Source: Tretioscincus oriximinensis
Taxonomy: Eukaryota > Chordata > Lepidosauria > Squamata > Gymnophthalmidae
Reading direction: 5' to 3'
Length of the DNA: 64,000 nt
NCBI GenBank assembly: GCA_022410635.1
Contig: JAJVDF010000953.1
Location: 1-64,000 of the forward strand
This document shows, piece by piece, positions 19,850-29,565 of the stretch. The notes under the pieces were generated by a model. The model saw only the letters and a list, made by a program, of their open reading frames with translations. It searched no databases and was not told the DNA's origin. The position numbers and the translations under genes were made by a program. The first letter of the stretch is position 1. The number at the start of each line of letters is the position of its first letter.

Positions 19850-21497
19850 ATGAGAAAGACATCGCTGAGTTCTTTAAGAATTCTTGGGTGAATGCCGNCT
19901 AGCCCTGGGGATTTATAAATGTTCACTTTATTAAGGCTAGCAAGGACTTCCTCCCTTGTTATCTCTATCCAGTTTAATTCCTCTGGTGTTCTTTCTGAGA
20001 AAACTAAATCTGTTCCGGGTAAATTCCCTCTGTCTTCTTCACTGAAAACTGAAGCAAAAAATTCATTTAACCTCTCTGCAATCTCCACGTCCTCCTTGAT
20101 TATGCCCTTTTGTCCACTGCTATCTAGTGGTCTGACTGCTTTCCTAGCAGGATTCTTATTTCTGATATATTTGAAAAAGTCATTATTTCTTTTAATATTT
20201 TTTGCAATATGCTCCTCAAAGTTTTCTTCGCATCCCTGACTACCATCTTGCATTTGGTTTGCCACAGTTTGTGCTCCCTTCTGTTCTCCTCACTAGGATA
20301 AGCCTTCCACTTTTTAAAGGAATTTCGCTTCATTCTAATTACTTCCTTTACTGCAGAGGTAAGCCATACGGGTGTCTTCTTGGACTTGGCAGAACCCTTT
20401 CTTCTCTTGGGAATGCATTTTATTTGAGCTTCCAATATTGTATTTACAAACAATTTCCATGCTTTTTGAAGGGACTGGACTTTTCTCACTTTCCCTTTTA
20501 ATTTTTTTTTTTACCATTTTCCTCATTTTGNGAAAATTTCCTCTGTGAAAGTTGAAGGTTTCTATGTTAGAACTGCTTGACAATTTTCTATCCACGTTCA
20601 GGTTGAAAGTTATCGTATAGTGGTCACTGTTTCCTATGGGATCCTTACAGTCATATCTTGTATCAGGTCCTGTTCATTACTTAGGACTAAATCCAGGATT
20701 CCCTTGCCCCTGGTTTGTTCTAAAACCACCTGCTCTAGGAAGCAATCAGTTAGCCTGTCTAAGAATTTTATTTCTTTTTCATGAGTTGAACAAGAGTTTG
20801 CCCAATCAATGTGTGGATAGTTGAAGTCTCCCATTATTACTACCCTTCCCTTTTTGGAAGCTTCAATGACCTCATGTTCCAAATGAGTATNGCTTTCAGG
20901 TGTTTGTTTAGGAGGCCGGTAGCATACCCCCAATATTAGACTTGTTTTCTGACCTGATAATGTTATCCACAGTGCTTCTGTGCATGGGTCTGTTTTACCT
21001 GGAAATTCCAGTTCATAGGATTCAACCTCTTCTTTAACATATAAAGCTACACCACCACCAGGTCTCCCTTTCCTATCTTTTCTGTATAGTTTGTAACCTG
21101 GGATTACTGTATACCATTGGTTTTCTTCTGTCCACCAGGTTTAAGTTATGGCAATAATATTGACATTATTGTCAATCACTAAGCATTCCAACTGCCCTAT
21201 TTTTGCTCAGAGGCTTCTGGCATTTGCATACAGGCATTTATATGCTCTTCTCCGGTGCAGGTTAGGCCCTGTAAATTTGTGAGAAACCACAGTTTACTCA
21301 TTACAGCTTTTTACTTGAATACTACATCCGGGTTCCCCCTCCTATACTATATTTTCTGCATAATTCTGTTCCTCAGCAATTGCATTTACATTTACACTAT
21401 CTCGAACTGGACGCTGCCCAGCTCCTGTTGCCTTTTCCCCAGANATCAGTATAAAAGCTGCTCTGCAACCTTTTTAATATTGACAGCAGTCTGATTG
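19850..21497 (-). pseudogene. CR1, antisense: end of ORF1 through endonuclease and linker
   Basis: Read on the minus strand from 21497. After the ORF1 end come the endonuclease pieces with MGDFNYPHIDW and the region LDRLTDCFLEQVVLEQTRGK and LVLSNEQDLIQD. Next is the basic linker MRKVQSLQKAWK. Then come FEEHIAKNIKRNN, DFFKYIRNKNPARKAVRPLD, EDVEIAERLNEFFASVFSEE and EITREEVLASLNKVN. It stops near PRILKELS, just before the reverse transcriptase palm, so the element is 3'-truncated or rearranged, which is unusual for target-primed insertion. Frameshifts and stops are frequent. The 20124-20489 and 19834-20265 stretches are open in different frames. Confidence 0.8.
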
Positions 21498-21514
21498 AAA
21501 TAAAGCAGGAAATA

Positions 21515-21655
21515 TTGTGGACTACTTAAAAGCAGTGCACAAAAGATATGTTTAAGAATCTTTTTTGAGTGATTGAGAAATACAGTTAGCAATCCAAATG
21601 CTCCATTCCTGCTAATTTATTGGGTTATTCTCCAATCAAAATGTGAATCTGGCCT
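21515..21655 (+). repeat. Dispersed repeat A, copy 2
   Basis: GCAGTGCACAAAAGATATG, TTTTTTGAGTGATTGAG, an ATGCTCCATTCCTGCTAATT word and an AATCAAAATGTGAATCTGG end, in the same order as 11815-11965 and 38085-38220. Confidence 0.42.
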
Positions 21656-22326
21656 CATGTTGGTTTGCCTAAAGCTTCAGTAAAGTAAGATGCTGAACTG
21701 CAACCTTCTAGATAATTTTGAACTTCAAGACCCAACATTCCCTAGCAGCACTGCTAGAATTTGTAATTCAGGGGCATCTGGAGACCATGGTTTAGCTTCC
21801 CAAAATAAAGCATCTTAAACTCATCCAATTCCTTATTTTAAAATGTTTTGGGNCACAAACAAAATTAGTTCAACAGTTCAGTGCAATGTCATTGATCTTC
21901 CTTTCAATAGACCTTAGAAGCAACTTTATAAATTAGAAACACTGCATTCAGACCGAGTTTAAAATGTGATTTTAAGTTGCAGCAGCATTCCATTTGACAG
22001 GTAGGTTTATTGGTTTACCAGTGTAACAATGCATTTTAAAACAGCAGTTTAAAGGATTTCTGTATCCACTTTCCCCATTATTCTGTGTTTCCCAGCTGTG
22101 TGGCCTGGTTGTGCAAAAACTAATGTGATTCTTCCCCCATCCCATGAGATTCTGCTTCACATCCTGATTGGAAGATGACCCTCCATCTTTAATGACAAAA
22201 CACAGGTTTTAGATGCAATGTCTGGATACACCTAATATGTGTCTAAGTTTTAAAGCTAGTTTTACTGTAAATATACTGTCCTGTGGCACTCATGTACCCT
22301 TGAATTCTTCTGCCATGTTCATCTTG
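21656..22326. other. No recognisable feature
   Basis: Non-coding sequence without family motifs. Confidence 0.5.
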
Positions 22327-22710
22327 GAGTGTCTCCACACAGCAGATACTTGCCTGCATGGCAGCGACATGGAAGCAGCTCCACCACACAGGATTGCACC
22401 TTGCCAGCAATCAGTGCACGGAAAAACTCCATTGCTCCACACTTTTTGATCACTGGGAAAGGGCAATTCCAGCGTGGAGCTGCTCAGCCAGCTGCTCCTG
22501 GCTGTCTGAGCAGCTCCATGCGGCCACAGTGAGGAGGTGTGCAAGACCAGAAACTAAGCTGTCTATAATCATATGAGCAGAGCATTCCGGTGGTTGCCTT
22601 GCTGGCACTCTGCTCCTTGTACGGAAGTCTGTGCAGCAGGGTGCAACAATGCAGACTGTTCAGCAAGCATATCAACAATAGCTTAGGTCTGCTCATGTGG
22701 AGGCAGCCTA
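22327..22710. mobile_element. Candidate terminal-inverted-repeat element
   Basis: GTGTCTCCACACAGCAGAT on the left and, inverted on the right, GCTGCCTCCACATGAGCAGAC pair imperfectly over about 20 bases. The 384-bp interior is less AT-rich than its surroundings and has the self-complementary words GAGCTGCTCAGC/CTGAGCAGCTC. No target duplication is visible. Tentative. Confidence 0.35.
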
Positions 22711-22954
22711 TGTTTCTTCACTGAGATTATCTCCAAATACCGTCTGATGTATCATGAAGAATAGAGCCTTGTTGTGAGTTTTCCCTTGTTAATAATTCAG
22801 CTACTAATAGCACTCATGTAGCCATCTCAAGTAAGTCTTGCACCAAAAGAGGAATGAAAGAATCTTGGCTGCATCCAAACATATTTCCAATTGCAAATGC
22901 ATGGGTTCAAACCTGTCTCAAAATAGTCCTCTGCAACTATAACAGTCATCTGTC

Positions 22955-23033
22955 CGGGATGGTTAATGAATCCTTCATTGAGCAGAAGGTTGGATGGCCC
23001 AGGAGGCCCATTCTATGATTTATGATTCTATGA
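22955..23033 (+). mobile_element. Bird-type CR1 3' end
   Basis: Reads GAGCAGAAGGTTGGATGGCC, then CAGGAGGCCCATTCTATGAT followed by the ATTCTATGAT octamer-type repeat that terminates classic CR1. It is a different tail from the (TTCTTATG)n of the other CR1 copies here, so two CR1 lineages are present. Confidence 0.8.
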
Positions 23034-24063
23034 TAAGAGTTCTCTCCAGGTATATGCTGCTTTTTGTTCCTATTACATAGGTCACCAGATTCAACAAATA
23101 TATTTGGGGAAGCTTTTATTTGCATAACCAATTCTCCAATATGCTAACCAATTACTTATCTATAGGATATAAAGTGCATTGTATAATTCAACCTTGGAAA
23201 AAAATGAGGAGAAATATTATTCCCAGGGTAGTAAAGCAGGCTGGCTTGTTTCCACTGAACAGTTCTCAGAAAAGCCTCCCTTGAGTGTAAAGCAGTCTGC
23301 TCCCAACATTTCAATTGTTTTATTTCCTATCTTTTTCTTCTGTTCTTCCTTTAAATTAATCTTGCTTGTATTTCAGTTTGATCCTTTTAAAATGTTTTAT
23401 TTAAAAAAATTCTTGATCTCTTGTTACCTGCCCTGGGACCAGTGATGAAGGGCGGGATACAATATAATTTTAAATAAAATAAATAAATAAATAAATTGGA
23501 TTTTATTGCCATTCATTATAAAACATAATAAGTGTTGGAAACGACTTGATCATATTAATCCACATACAATTTCAAAGATTCTTGTCTCTTTTATTGGTGT
23601 TTTCTATTCCTCCTTTTCAATTCTGTTATAATGAAGGAAGTTATCAATTTAACCTATANTGCATAAAGAACAAGCACTCCCTCTCTGATATTTTAATCTT
23701 CTTCTTAATAACTTGGAAAATGCTAAGGACACTGGGGTGAGGATTAATCCAAATAGTTAGTAGTACAGAACATTCATATTGCCAAGTGCTTCGTTATTCC
23801 TCAATTACTCTAAAAATATTCTTAAACATATCTTGCATGGAATGCTGTTAAGGATCAATGCTTTTACTTGAGACAATGCAAAGGCAGAAAACATTCCTCC
23901 AGGCAGTGGTTGGGGATGGTTCCCAAAGGTCATAATGACAAGCCATCAGGAAAAGCTCATATTGAATTTTTGAACTAAAATACTGTGTAGATAAAGGTGG
24001 GACATTTCTGGTTTCATGTATTTATTACATCTTTTCCAAAATGAATATTGGTTTGTAAAGCTG
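23034..24063. other. No gene; one L2-type tail at 23425-23495
   Basis: Mostly anonymous. At 23425-23495 a CTGCCCTGGGACC ... GAAGGGCGGGATACAAT segment precedes (AAAT)n, the sense tail of an L2-type LINE. Confidence 0.5.
23425..23495 (+). repeat. L2-type 3' tail with (AAAT)n
   Basis: GCCCTGGGACCAGTGATGAA then GGGCGGGATACAATATA and (AAAT)n match in order the end of the long L2 at 52150-52215. Only the last 70 bases are present. Confidence 0.6.
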
Positions 24064-24071
24064 ATCATGGA

Positions 24072-24279
24072 TAGGCTGACCAGATGACCCCTTGGGGGGN
24101 GGGGGGTTGAAAACCCATTTTGGGGGTGCCTCTCAGTTTTTTCTGAGGAAAAAAAAATAAAAAGCAAAAAAGAATTTGAAAAAAAAATTGAAAAAAAAAA
24201 TCCTCAGAAAAAACTGGAAGGCACCCCAAAAACAGGTTTTCAACACACACACCCCAAAAGGGGTCATCTGGTCAGCCTA
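24072..24279. mobile_element. hAT-type foldback element, 208 bp, with 8-bp target duplication
   Basis: The element begins TAGGCTGACCAGATGACCCC and ends with its inverse, GGGGTCATCTGGTCAGCCTA. ATCATGGA lies directly outside both ends (24064-24071 and 24280-24287), an 8-bp duplication typical of hAT transposition. The two halves are inverted copies of about 80 bases each, around a central A-rich segment of about 50 bases. No coding capacity, so a transposase elsewhere moved it. Confidence 0.85.
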
Positions 24280-24934
24280 ATCATGGAGGGGGAAAAGGTA
24301 TATTATATGCATGATTTTCATTATTCTTCTCACCAGCAAGTAATTCCTCAAATTTTCATGTTGGCAGTTAAATGGAGTAACTAACAACTAAACACTCTCA
24401 TTTTAGGTTTGGAATGACATATTAGGAAATAAATGCTGTCAACTGAAAAATTTACGTAGCAGAAGTTGCCAGGTATACAGCTAGAGTTGGAAACTCTTTT
24501 GAATAACTCTTCATTGCAGAAGAGAAATGTAGCCCATTCTTTTATTCGTTCACAAGGAAGCTTTTTCATTCTTCTGTACAATTGCAGGTAAAACGTGCAC
24601 ATATTACAAAATAGGTAGGTCACTTTGTCAGAGAAAGGAAATGACCACATCTGTACAGTAAAACATTCTCTCACAGCAAGCTCTGTACTCCCCAGCCCAA
24701 TTGGACACCAATTAAAGTACTTCTACATCCTTATCGCTGACAGATAAGAAAATTAGCATCACACGGAAGTCATGTGTTCTCTTGCTCAGTTCAAAGTTGA
24801 ATATGTCTTATGACGGAGAATTTGTTTTACACAGAAAAATACATTTTTGTTCAGAAAAACATGAACTGTATAGATATTTACATATATTTCAACAGATACA
24901 TCAGTTAAAAATATTGTAGGCAGATCAGGCAGCT
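24280..24934. other. No recognisable feature
   Basis: Non-coding, no repeat recognised. Confidence 0.5.
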
Positions 24935-25160
24935 GATACCTTTATAAGGCTTACATTCTATCTTCCCCACCAGGCTGCGGTGGTTCCCATGTATCTACTT
25001 GCAATCAGTTGCAATTTCTTGCAATTCTTGCTTTTGAATAGCTGGTTTGACTAGAGCTACAAGCTAGTAGAAGGTGCTCACCCCTCCCCACGTCCAACAC
25101 AGAGCTTCGAAACCNATCTTCCAGATGAGAGACGGTTTCCTAAGCAACTAAGCCATTCAA
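24935..25160 (-). repeat. tRNA-headed SINE, antisense
   Basis: Antisense copy of the SINE at 58219-58531. In plus-strand order it shows CTTACATTCTATCTTCCCCA, TTGCAATCAGTTGCAATTTC, TTGAATAGCTGGTTTGACTA, then the inverted B box inside AGCTTCGAAACCNATC and a degraded A box near 25150. The 3' tail is cut short. Confidence 0.75.
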
Positions 25161-25440
25161 AAAGTAATGAGAGTCAACTGTTCACTGGGTTTTTTTTTAC
25201 ATTGGGCCTTATTCCAGATTAAATCTTGGAATAGAAACCTGTTCTAGCTTGGGACCTTTGGTAGTCTGCAGTAGCATGTGGATGACAGGTTATTATTCCA
25301 GAATAAAGACCAGTGCAGAAAGGTCCTTTCTTTCAAAATTTAATATGATATTTAGAATCGATGTGAGAATTAATGGAGAGAGGAAAAAAGAGAAGTTTTT
25401 GTTTTCTGAAACAACATTACATATTTTCAGTAAATGAAAG

Positions 25441-25585
25441 TTTATGTGGCCCTTTATGCATTTATATGTTAAATCTGGATGTGTTTGATCTGGATTGGCT
25501 GTAGTAGTGCACACATGCATTAAGTAGGTCATGCAGCATTAGAACTGAGGCAGCATGTACTACAATGCAGATTTGATACAGGTCC
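25441..25585 (+). repeat. Dispersed repeat B, copy 2
   Basis: TATGTTAAATCTGGATG, TTTGATCTGGATTGGCTGTA, then GCAGCATTAGAACTGAGGCA and ACTACAATGCAGATTTGAT. The same blocks recur in order at 63288-63400, and the second half at 59173-59220. Confidence 0.5.
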
Positions 25586-26745
25586 ATTATATGAAGCCCA
25601 TGCTCACTCAGATCTCTCTGTTCACTCATGCAGGCAGGGCTGCCTCTGGAATTATAGATTAGGAAGAGATGGGACAGTTGGACATGATTCACAAAGATCA
25701 AACAAGCAAACTCAGCAGCTTGTTTTAATTAGGGCAACTAAAAAACACTGAGATCAAGGCAATGCCAAGGGTCCACCTGCTCTGTGGCAGAGGGCTATAA
25801 ATAAAGTCTCCAGTTAAGGGATAGATTTTGCTGACAAATGCCTTGTGTGTTCTAGTATTTTTTATTTTTCATTATCCCCAGTTAGCATACCTTTCTGTAC
25901 TATTTTTTTGCCTGGTAATGTATTCTGTATTAGGGTTGTTTATCAAATGTTTTATGTCTTTCTTAAAGACATTTTTCAGTTCACATTAGAAATCTCTATT
26001 TACCTCGTGTTTAGAGACACTGCTTAACTGGATTAGAGAGAAATTGTATGTTGATAGTACTGATTCTAAATTAAAAAACTTTTAGTATAGACCTGATCTG
26101 GATTAGCACTAGTTCCATATAGATGATGTGGACTACTATGCTTCTTAAACTGGATTATTGTCTATATATGTATAAATGGCCTAAGCAACTAATAATATGA
26201 ACTGGATATGTATGAAATGGGAGAAGATTAAAGCTGATTCCCCTGAGATTACATTATGAATCCCACGCACAAATATCACATAACTGGTAGAATCCCAAGA
26301 TTTAGAAGTGATACGTTAATGACAAATCTTGCAGTAAAATCCTTTGGCAGGTAACAACAACGATAAAAAGTGCAAATTATTAAAACCTATAAACCCGTCT
26401 TCTCTCCCTTCAATTCACTCTCCCTTGGTAGGACAAAATCCAGAGGGAGCTAAGAATCAAAGCTCAGATAAAGATGTAAGTTTTAATCAGGCACCCAAAG
26501 CTGTATAATGTAGATGTCAGATGAACCTTCAGAGGGAGGTTATGCTAAAGTGTAGATTAGCACATCACTGCATCTCGATACCCCATTCATCCCTGAGAAG
26601 GAAAGAACCACAAGAAGAACCTTTCCTTGAGATCTTCTATTTTCCTGCTCCAAAATTTCAAATACCTGTACTTCAGCTAAGCAAGATCAGCTTCAAATGC
26701 CTGATTTTAGCCAAGCCGGCAATGTCCACCCACTTTGCTTGGTTC
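25586..26745. other. No recognisable feature
   Basis: Non-coding; several GATCTGGATTAG-like words (26085-26110) suggest further decayed repeat B material. Confidence 0.4.
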
Positions 26746-26753
26746 TCCCCAAG

Positions 26754-27290
26754 TAGGGTTGCCATACGTCCCAGGAAAGTGGGACAATCCTGGTTTGGGG
26801 GACTAAAATATAGTCCCCACCAGGTTTTAAGGCAAAATTCTGGCTTTTTACATTCCCCGATGCTGCATCAGGGATTGTGAAAATCGAGGATTTTAAAGGC
26901 AAAGCAGCCGTCAGAGCTGACAGCAGCGGGCCGGCAATGCTTTCCGGGGTCCTGGAGTGTGCCGTAGCTGCTCCAATGCTGGAGGCGGAGTTTCGCGCGC
27001 CTGCTTGCAAATCGCGCCAACTTGCCTCCTGCAAAGGAAAAACACCTGAGTTTGTGACAGGAGAATAGCTCTGTTCTCCTGTCACAAACCCAGGCGTTTT
27101 TCCTCCGCTAGAGGCGAGTTGGTGCGCAAAACCCCGCCTCCAGCATTGGAGCAGCTGCACGCACACGGACGCTTGTGGTGAGANAGGCAAAAGAGAGGTT
27201 CTGCCTATCTCACTACAAGCGTCCATANGTGCACGCGCCCCCCANCCCACCTCCGTCCCAGTTTTGGGCTGCCAAAATATGGCAGCCCTA
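26754..27290. mobile_element. hAT-type non-autonomous element, CpG-rich, with internal hairpins
   Basis: Termini TAGGGTTGCCATA and TATGGCAGCCCTA are inverted with one mismatch in 13. TCCCCAAG lies outside both ends (26746-26753 and 27291-27298), the 8-bp duplication expected of hAT. The interior is CpG-rich relative to the window and self-complementary: 26963-27165 folds on itself imperfectly around GAGAATAG-CTCTG-TTCTC, and 27169-27226 forms a second hairpin with 23-bp arms. A 212-codon minus-strand frame crosses it but follows from the symmetry and base composition and shows no protein family. Confidence 0.85.
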
Positions 27291-27549
27291 TCCCCAAGAG
27301 ATGGGATGAACCAAGAAAAGAGGGTGGGCATTTTGCTGGCTTACAGGTTTACTCTACTCAATAAGCAAGTAGAGTTAAGAGCTTGTTTGGCAGGGGAAAT
27401 TGAAAGAGAACAGATAGATTCCCCCTTTGTTCTTGGATGTTAACATTTTTATAAATAATTTATGATTTCTGGACATTGACTTTTAGTTCAGAGTCCTTAT
27501 CAAATTCCTCAGTCAATTTTAAAATTTCTGCCACCATCCTTCTTTGTTG

Positions 27550-27556
27550 TTTAGAT

Positions 27557-27616
<60 letters not shown>

Positions 27617-27665
27617 TTTGTATTTATATCCTGCCCTATACCAGAAGGTCTCGGGGAGGCCTACC
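27550..27665 (-). repeat. (TTTA)n and L2-type 3' tail, antisense
   Basis: About seventeen TTTA units (27556-27624) followed by GTATTTATATCCTGCCCTAT and AGAAGGTCTCGGGGAGGCC, the antisense end of an L2-type LINE. The tetranucleotide run is the expanded tail. Confidence 0.7.
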
Positions 27666-27749
27666 ATATTAAACATATTTAGTTTCATCTCTTCCCCTCT
27701 GATTCTGTAGCCATTAAAATTCTTACTTGCTCTAATTTTATTGGTCAGG

Positions 27750-28055
27750 GGTTCTATTGATAGAGGAGGGGGAGGAGGAGGAGAAGAAGGGGGGTTTTAT
27801 ACCCTGCTTTTCTTACCTGAAGGGGTTCAAAGCGACTTACAATCTATTTTTCACCCAAATGCTTACATTCTATCTTTCCCATCTCATTGAATCTATTAAT
27901 CTACCTGATTGCTAACTTTTGAACAGCTAGGCTGGCTGAAGCTAAGACCAGTAGAGAGCACTCACACCTCTCCATGGAAGATCCATGGGATTTAAATGAC
28001 CAACTGCTCTGTTGAAAGGCCTGTTCTTAACCGCTGTATCCCTGCAGAGGAGTGG
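27750..28055 (-). repeat. tRNA-headed SINE, diverged, antisense
   Basis: Plus-strand order: a GAGGAGGAGG tract, TTTTATACCCTGCTTTTCTT, GGGGTTCAAAGCGACTTACA, TTGAACAGCTAGGCTGGCTG, and CATGGGATTTAAATGACC where the B box would be. More diverged than the copy at 58219, or a sister subfamily. Confidence 0.65.
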
Positions 28056-28158
28056 AAAAGCATAAGGGAGAGAGAACAACCTTGTCGAGTCCCATTGCAT
28101 ATCTTCACTTGGTGACTTAATAGGAATATTGCTTTCTTTGCGTGAAGGATCATTCTAG

Positions 28159-28382
28159 GTAGGGCCCAGCAGAATCATGACAGGTTTATCCAGGTCTCCA
28201 ACACCGTAAATGACCAGAGTGGATGCTATGCTCCCCCATGTAAAAAAGCAGGCACCATCCATGCTTTCCAGGCATTTTAGGACAAATATAAACTCTAAGA
28301 CGAAGTCTGCAGAATCAAACACAAAACACCATTAAGACAACAAAACCCACCATCAGGCGGATCATGATTCTGCTGGGCCCTG
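28159..28382. mobile_element. 224-bp terminal-inverted-repeat element flanked by TCTAG
   Basis: The left end contains AGGGCCCAGCAGAATCATGA and the right end its exact inverse, 20 of 20, with two outer bases mismatched. TCTAG lies outside both ends (28154-28158 and 28383-28387). The interior has no coding frame. Neither the 2-bp, 4-bp TTAA nor a full 8-bp duplication pattern fits, so the superfamily is undecided. Confidence 0.72.
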
Positions 28383-29340
28383 TCTAGAAGGAACTTCCAT
28401 GCAAGGCAAACAATGTTACTTTCTTATACAGGTATCCAAGATAATCATGGCAGAAATGCCCCAAAGCTTAGGCATTACTGGATGGGTCCCTATTATCCTC
28501 CCCCAATTTTTTTTTCTTATGTATTTATTTTGTTTTCTTATTTTCCAATTATACATATATTACCAAATTTGTAATTACATATTTACAACTGCATCTATTT
28601 CCCTCCCCGCACCCTCTCCTATATTTGATTCATTTCTTAATATTTAGAGAAGCTAAACTAGAAAGCCATTTTTACATACTACAAATCATAGTAATCTTAT
28701 ATCTTTTCGCCTGATCTACTCCAAACATCAATAGATAAATTTCTTACCATAACTTGGATTACTTGCTACAGCACTGTTCTCCCTAATGCTGCTTGCCCCA
28801 AATGGAACTTGTCCAAGTGGTATGTCTAATAAATGTCAATGGTGTTGCCCAAGATCTCCTGGTCAAGAAAGCTGCTGCAAAAGCTGCTGAGGTTGCTGCT
28901 GACCTGGTTGAATGCTGGAGAAGAGGGCAAGCGTACTGGAGAATTTACAAATGTGCTTGTGCAAAGCGCCTGTTGCAGCTTTTAAAAAGGTGGTAACAAA
29001 TNGAATGGATGGAGAGGGCCCTTTGACTCCCAGTGGGGGCCCCTTCACCTCCCAGTCCACTACTGGTCAGATTGTGCATTTGTTAAAAACCATATAAACT
29101 GTTTAAATAGTTCTTTATCAGATTGCTTTTTTATTGCAAGCAGCTAAGAGTTTCTAAATTTTGCAACTAAACTCAATTTGCAGTAGGATTTGGATCATTT
29201 TGATGTTTGTTATTCATCATTACATTTTGTTTGACTCTTCTTGACCACATGGACCACATTATGCCCAAACATACCAAAATAGCGACAAATGGTTTTTCCA
29301 AATTATCCAGTAAGATAAAAACAGAAAAAGAAGAAGAATC
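28383..29340. other. No recognisable gene
   Basis: T- and pyrimidine-rich at 28500-28640, then GCTGCTG-rich at 28870-28990. No motif identified. Confidence 0.45.
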
Positions 29341-29565
29341 TCTTTTTTCATTTCCCGTCCTTCACATCCAAAGGGACTCAGAGAGTTATTTTTTGCCCAA
29401 AGGTGGTACCTATTAATGTCTGTACTTTTGAACAGCTAGGTTGGCTAAAACTGAGGTTAGTAGAGGGTGCTAACCCCTCTCCACAGGTGACACATGGGTC
29501 TCGAACTCGATATCTCTGATAAAACATTGAGCTCGTAACCTCTTGCACCACCGTGCCAAATAGAA
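29341..29565 (-). repeat. tRNA-headed SINE, antisense
   Basis: Plus-strand order: CCAAAGGGACTCAGAGAG, TTTGCCCAAAGGTGG, TTTTGAACAGCTAGGTTGGC, CTCCACAGGTGACACATGGG and the inverted B box GGTCTCGAACTCG. It ends with the tRNA-like head near 29565. It groups with the diverged copy at 27750. Confidence 0.68.

Noticed and set aside
20202..20501. Plus-strand 99-codon frame
   Set aside because: Shadow of the antisense CR1 ORF2 that occupies 19850-21497.
26693..27331. A 212-codon minus-strand open frame, among the longest in the window
   Set aside because: It lies almost wholly in a hAT-type foldback element. Its openness follows from CpG-rich symmetric sequence, it contains N codons, and it shows no protein family.
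27476..27682. Frame with repeated LFIY units suggesting a membrane peptide
   Set aside because: Translation of a (TTTA)n microsatellite at the tail of an L2-type LINE.
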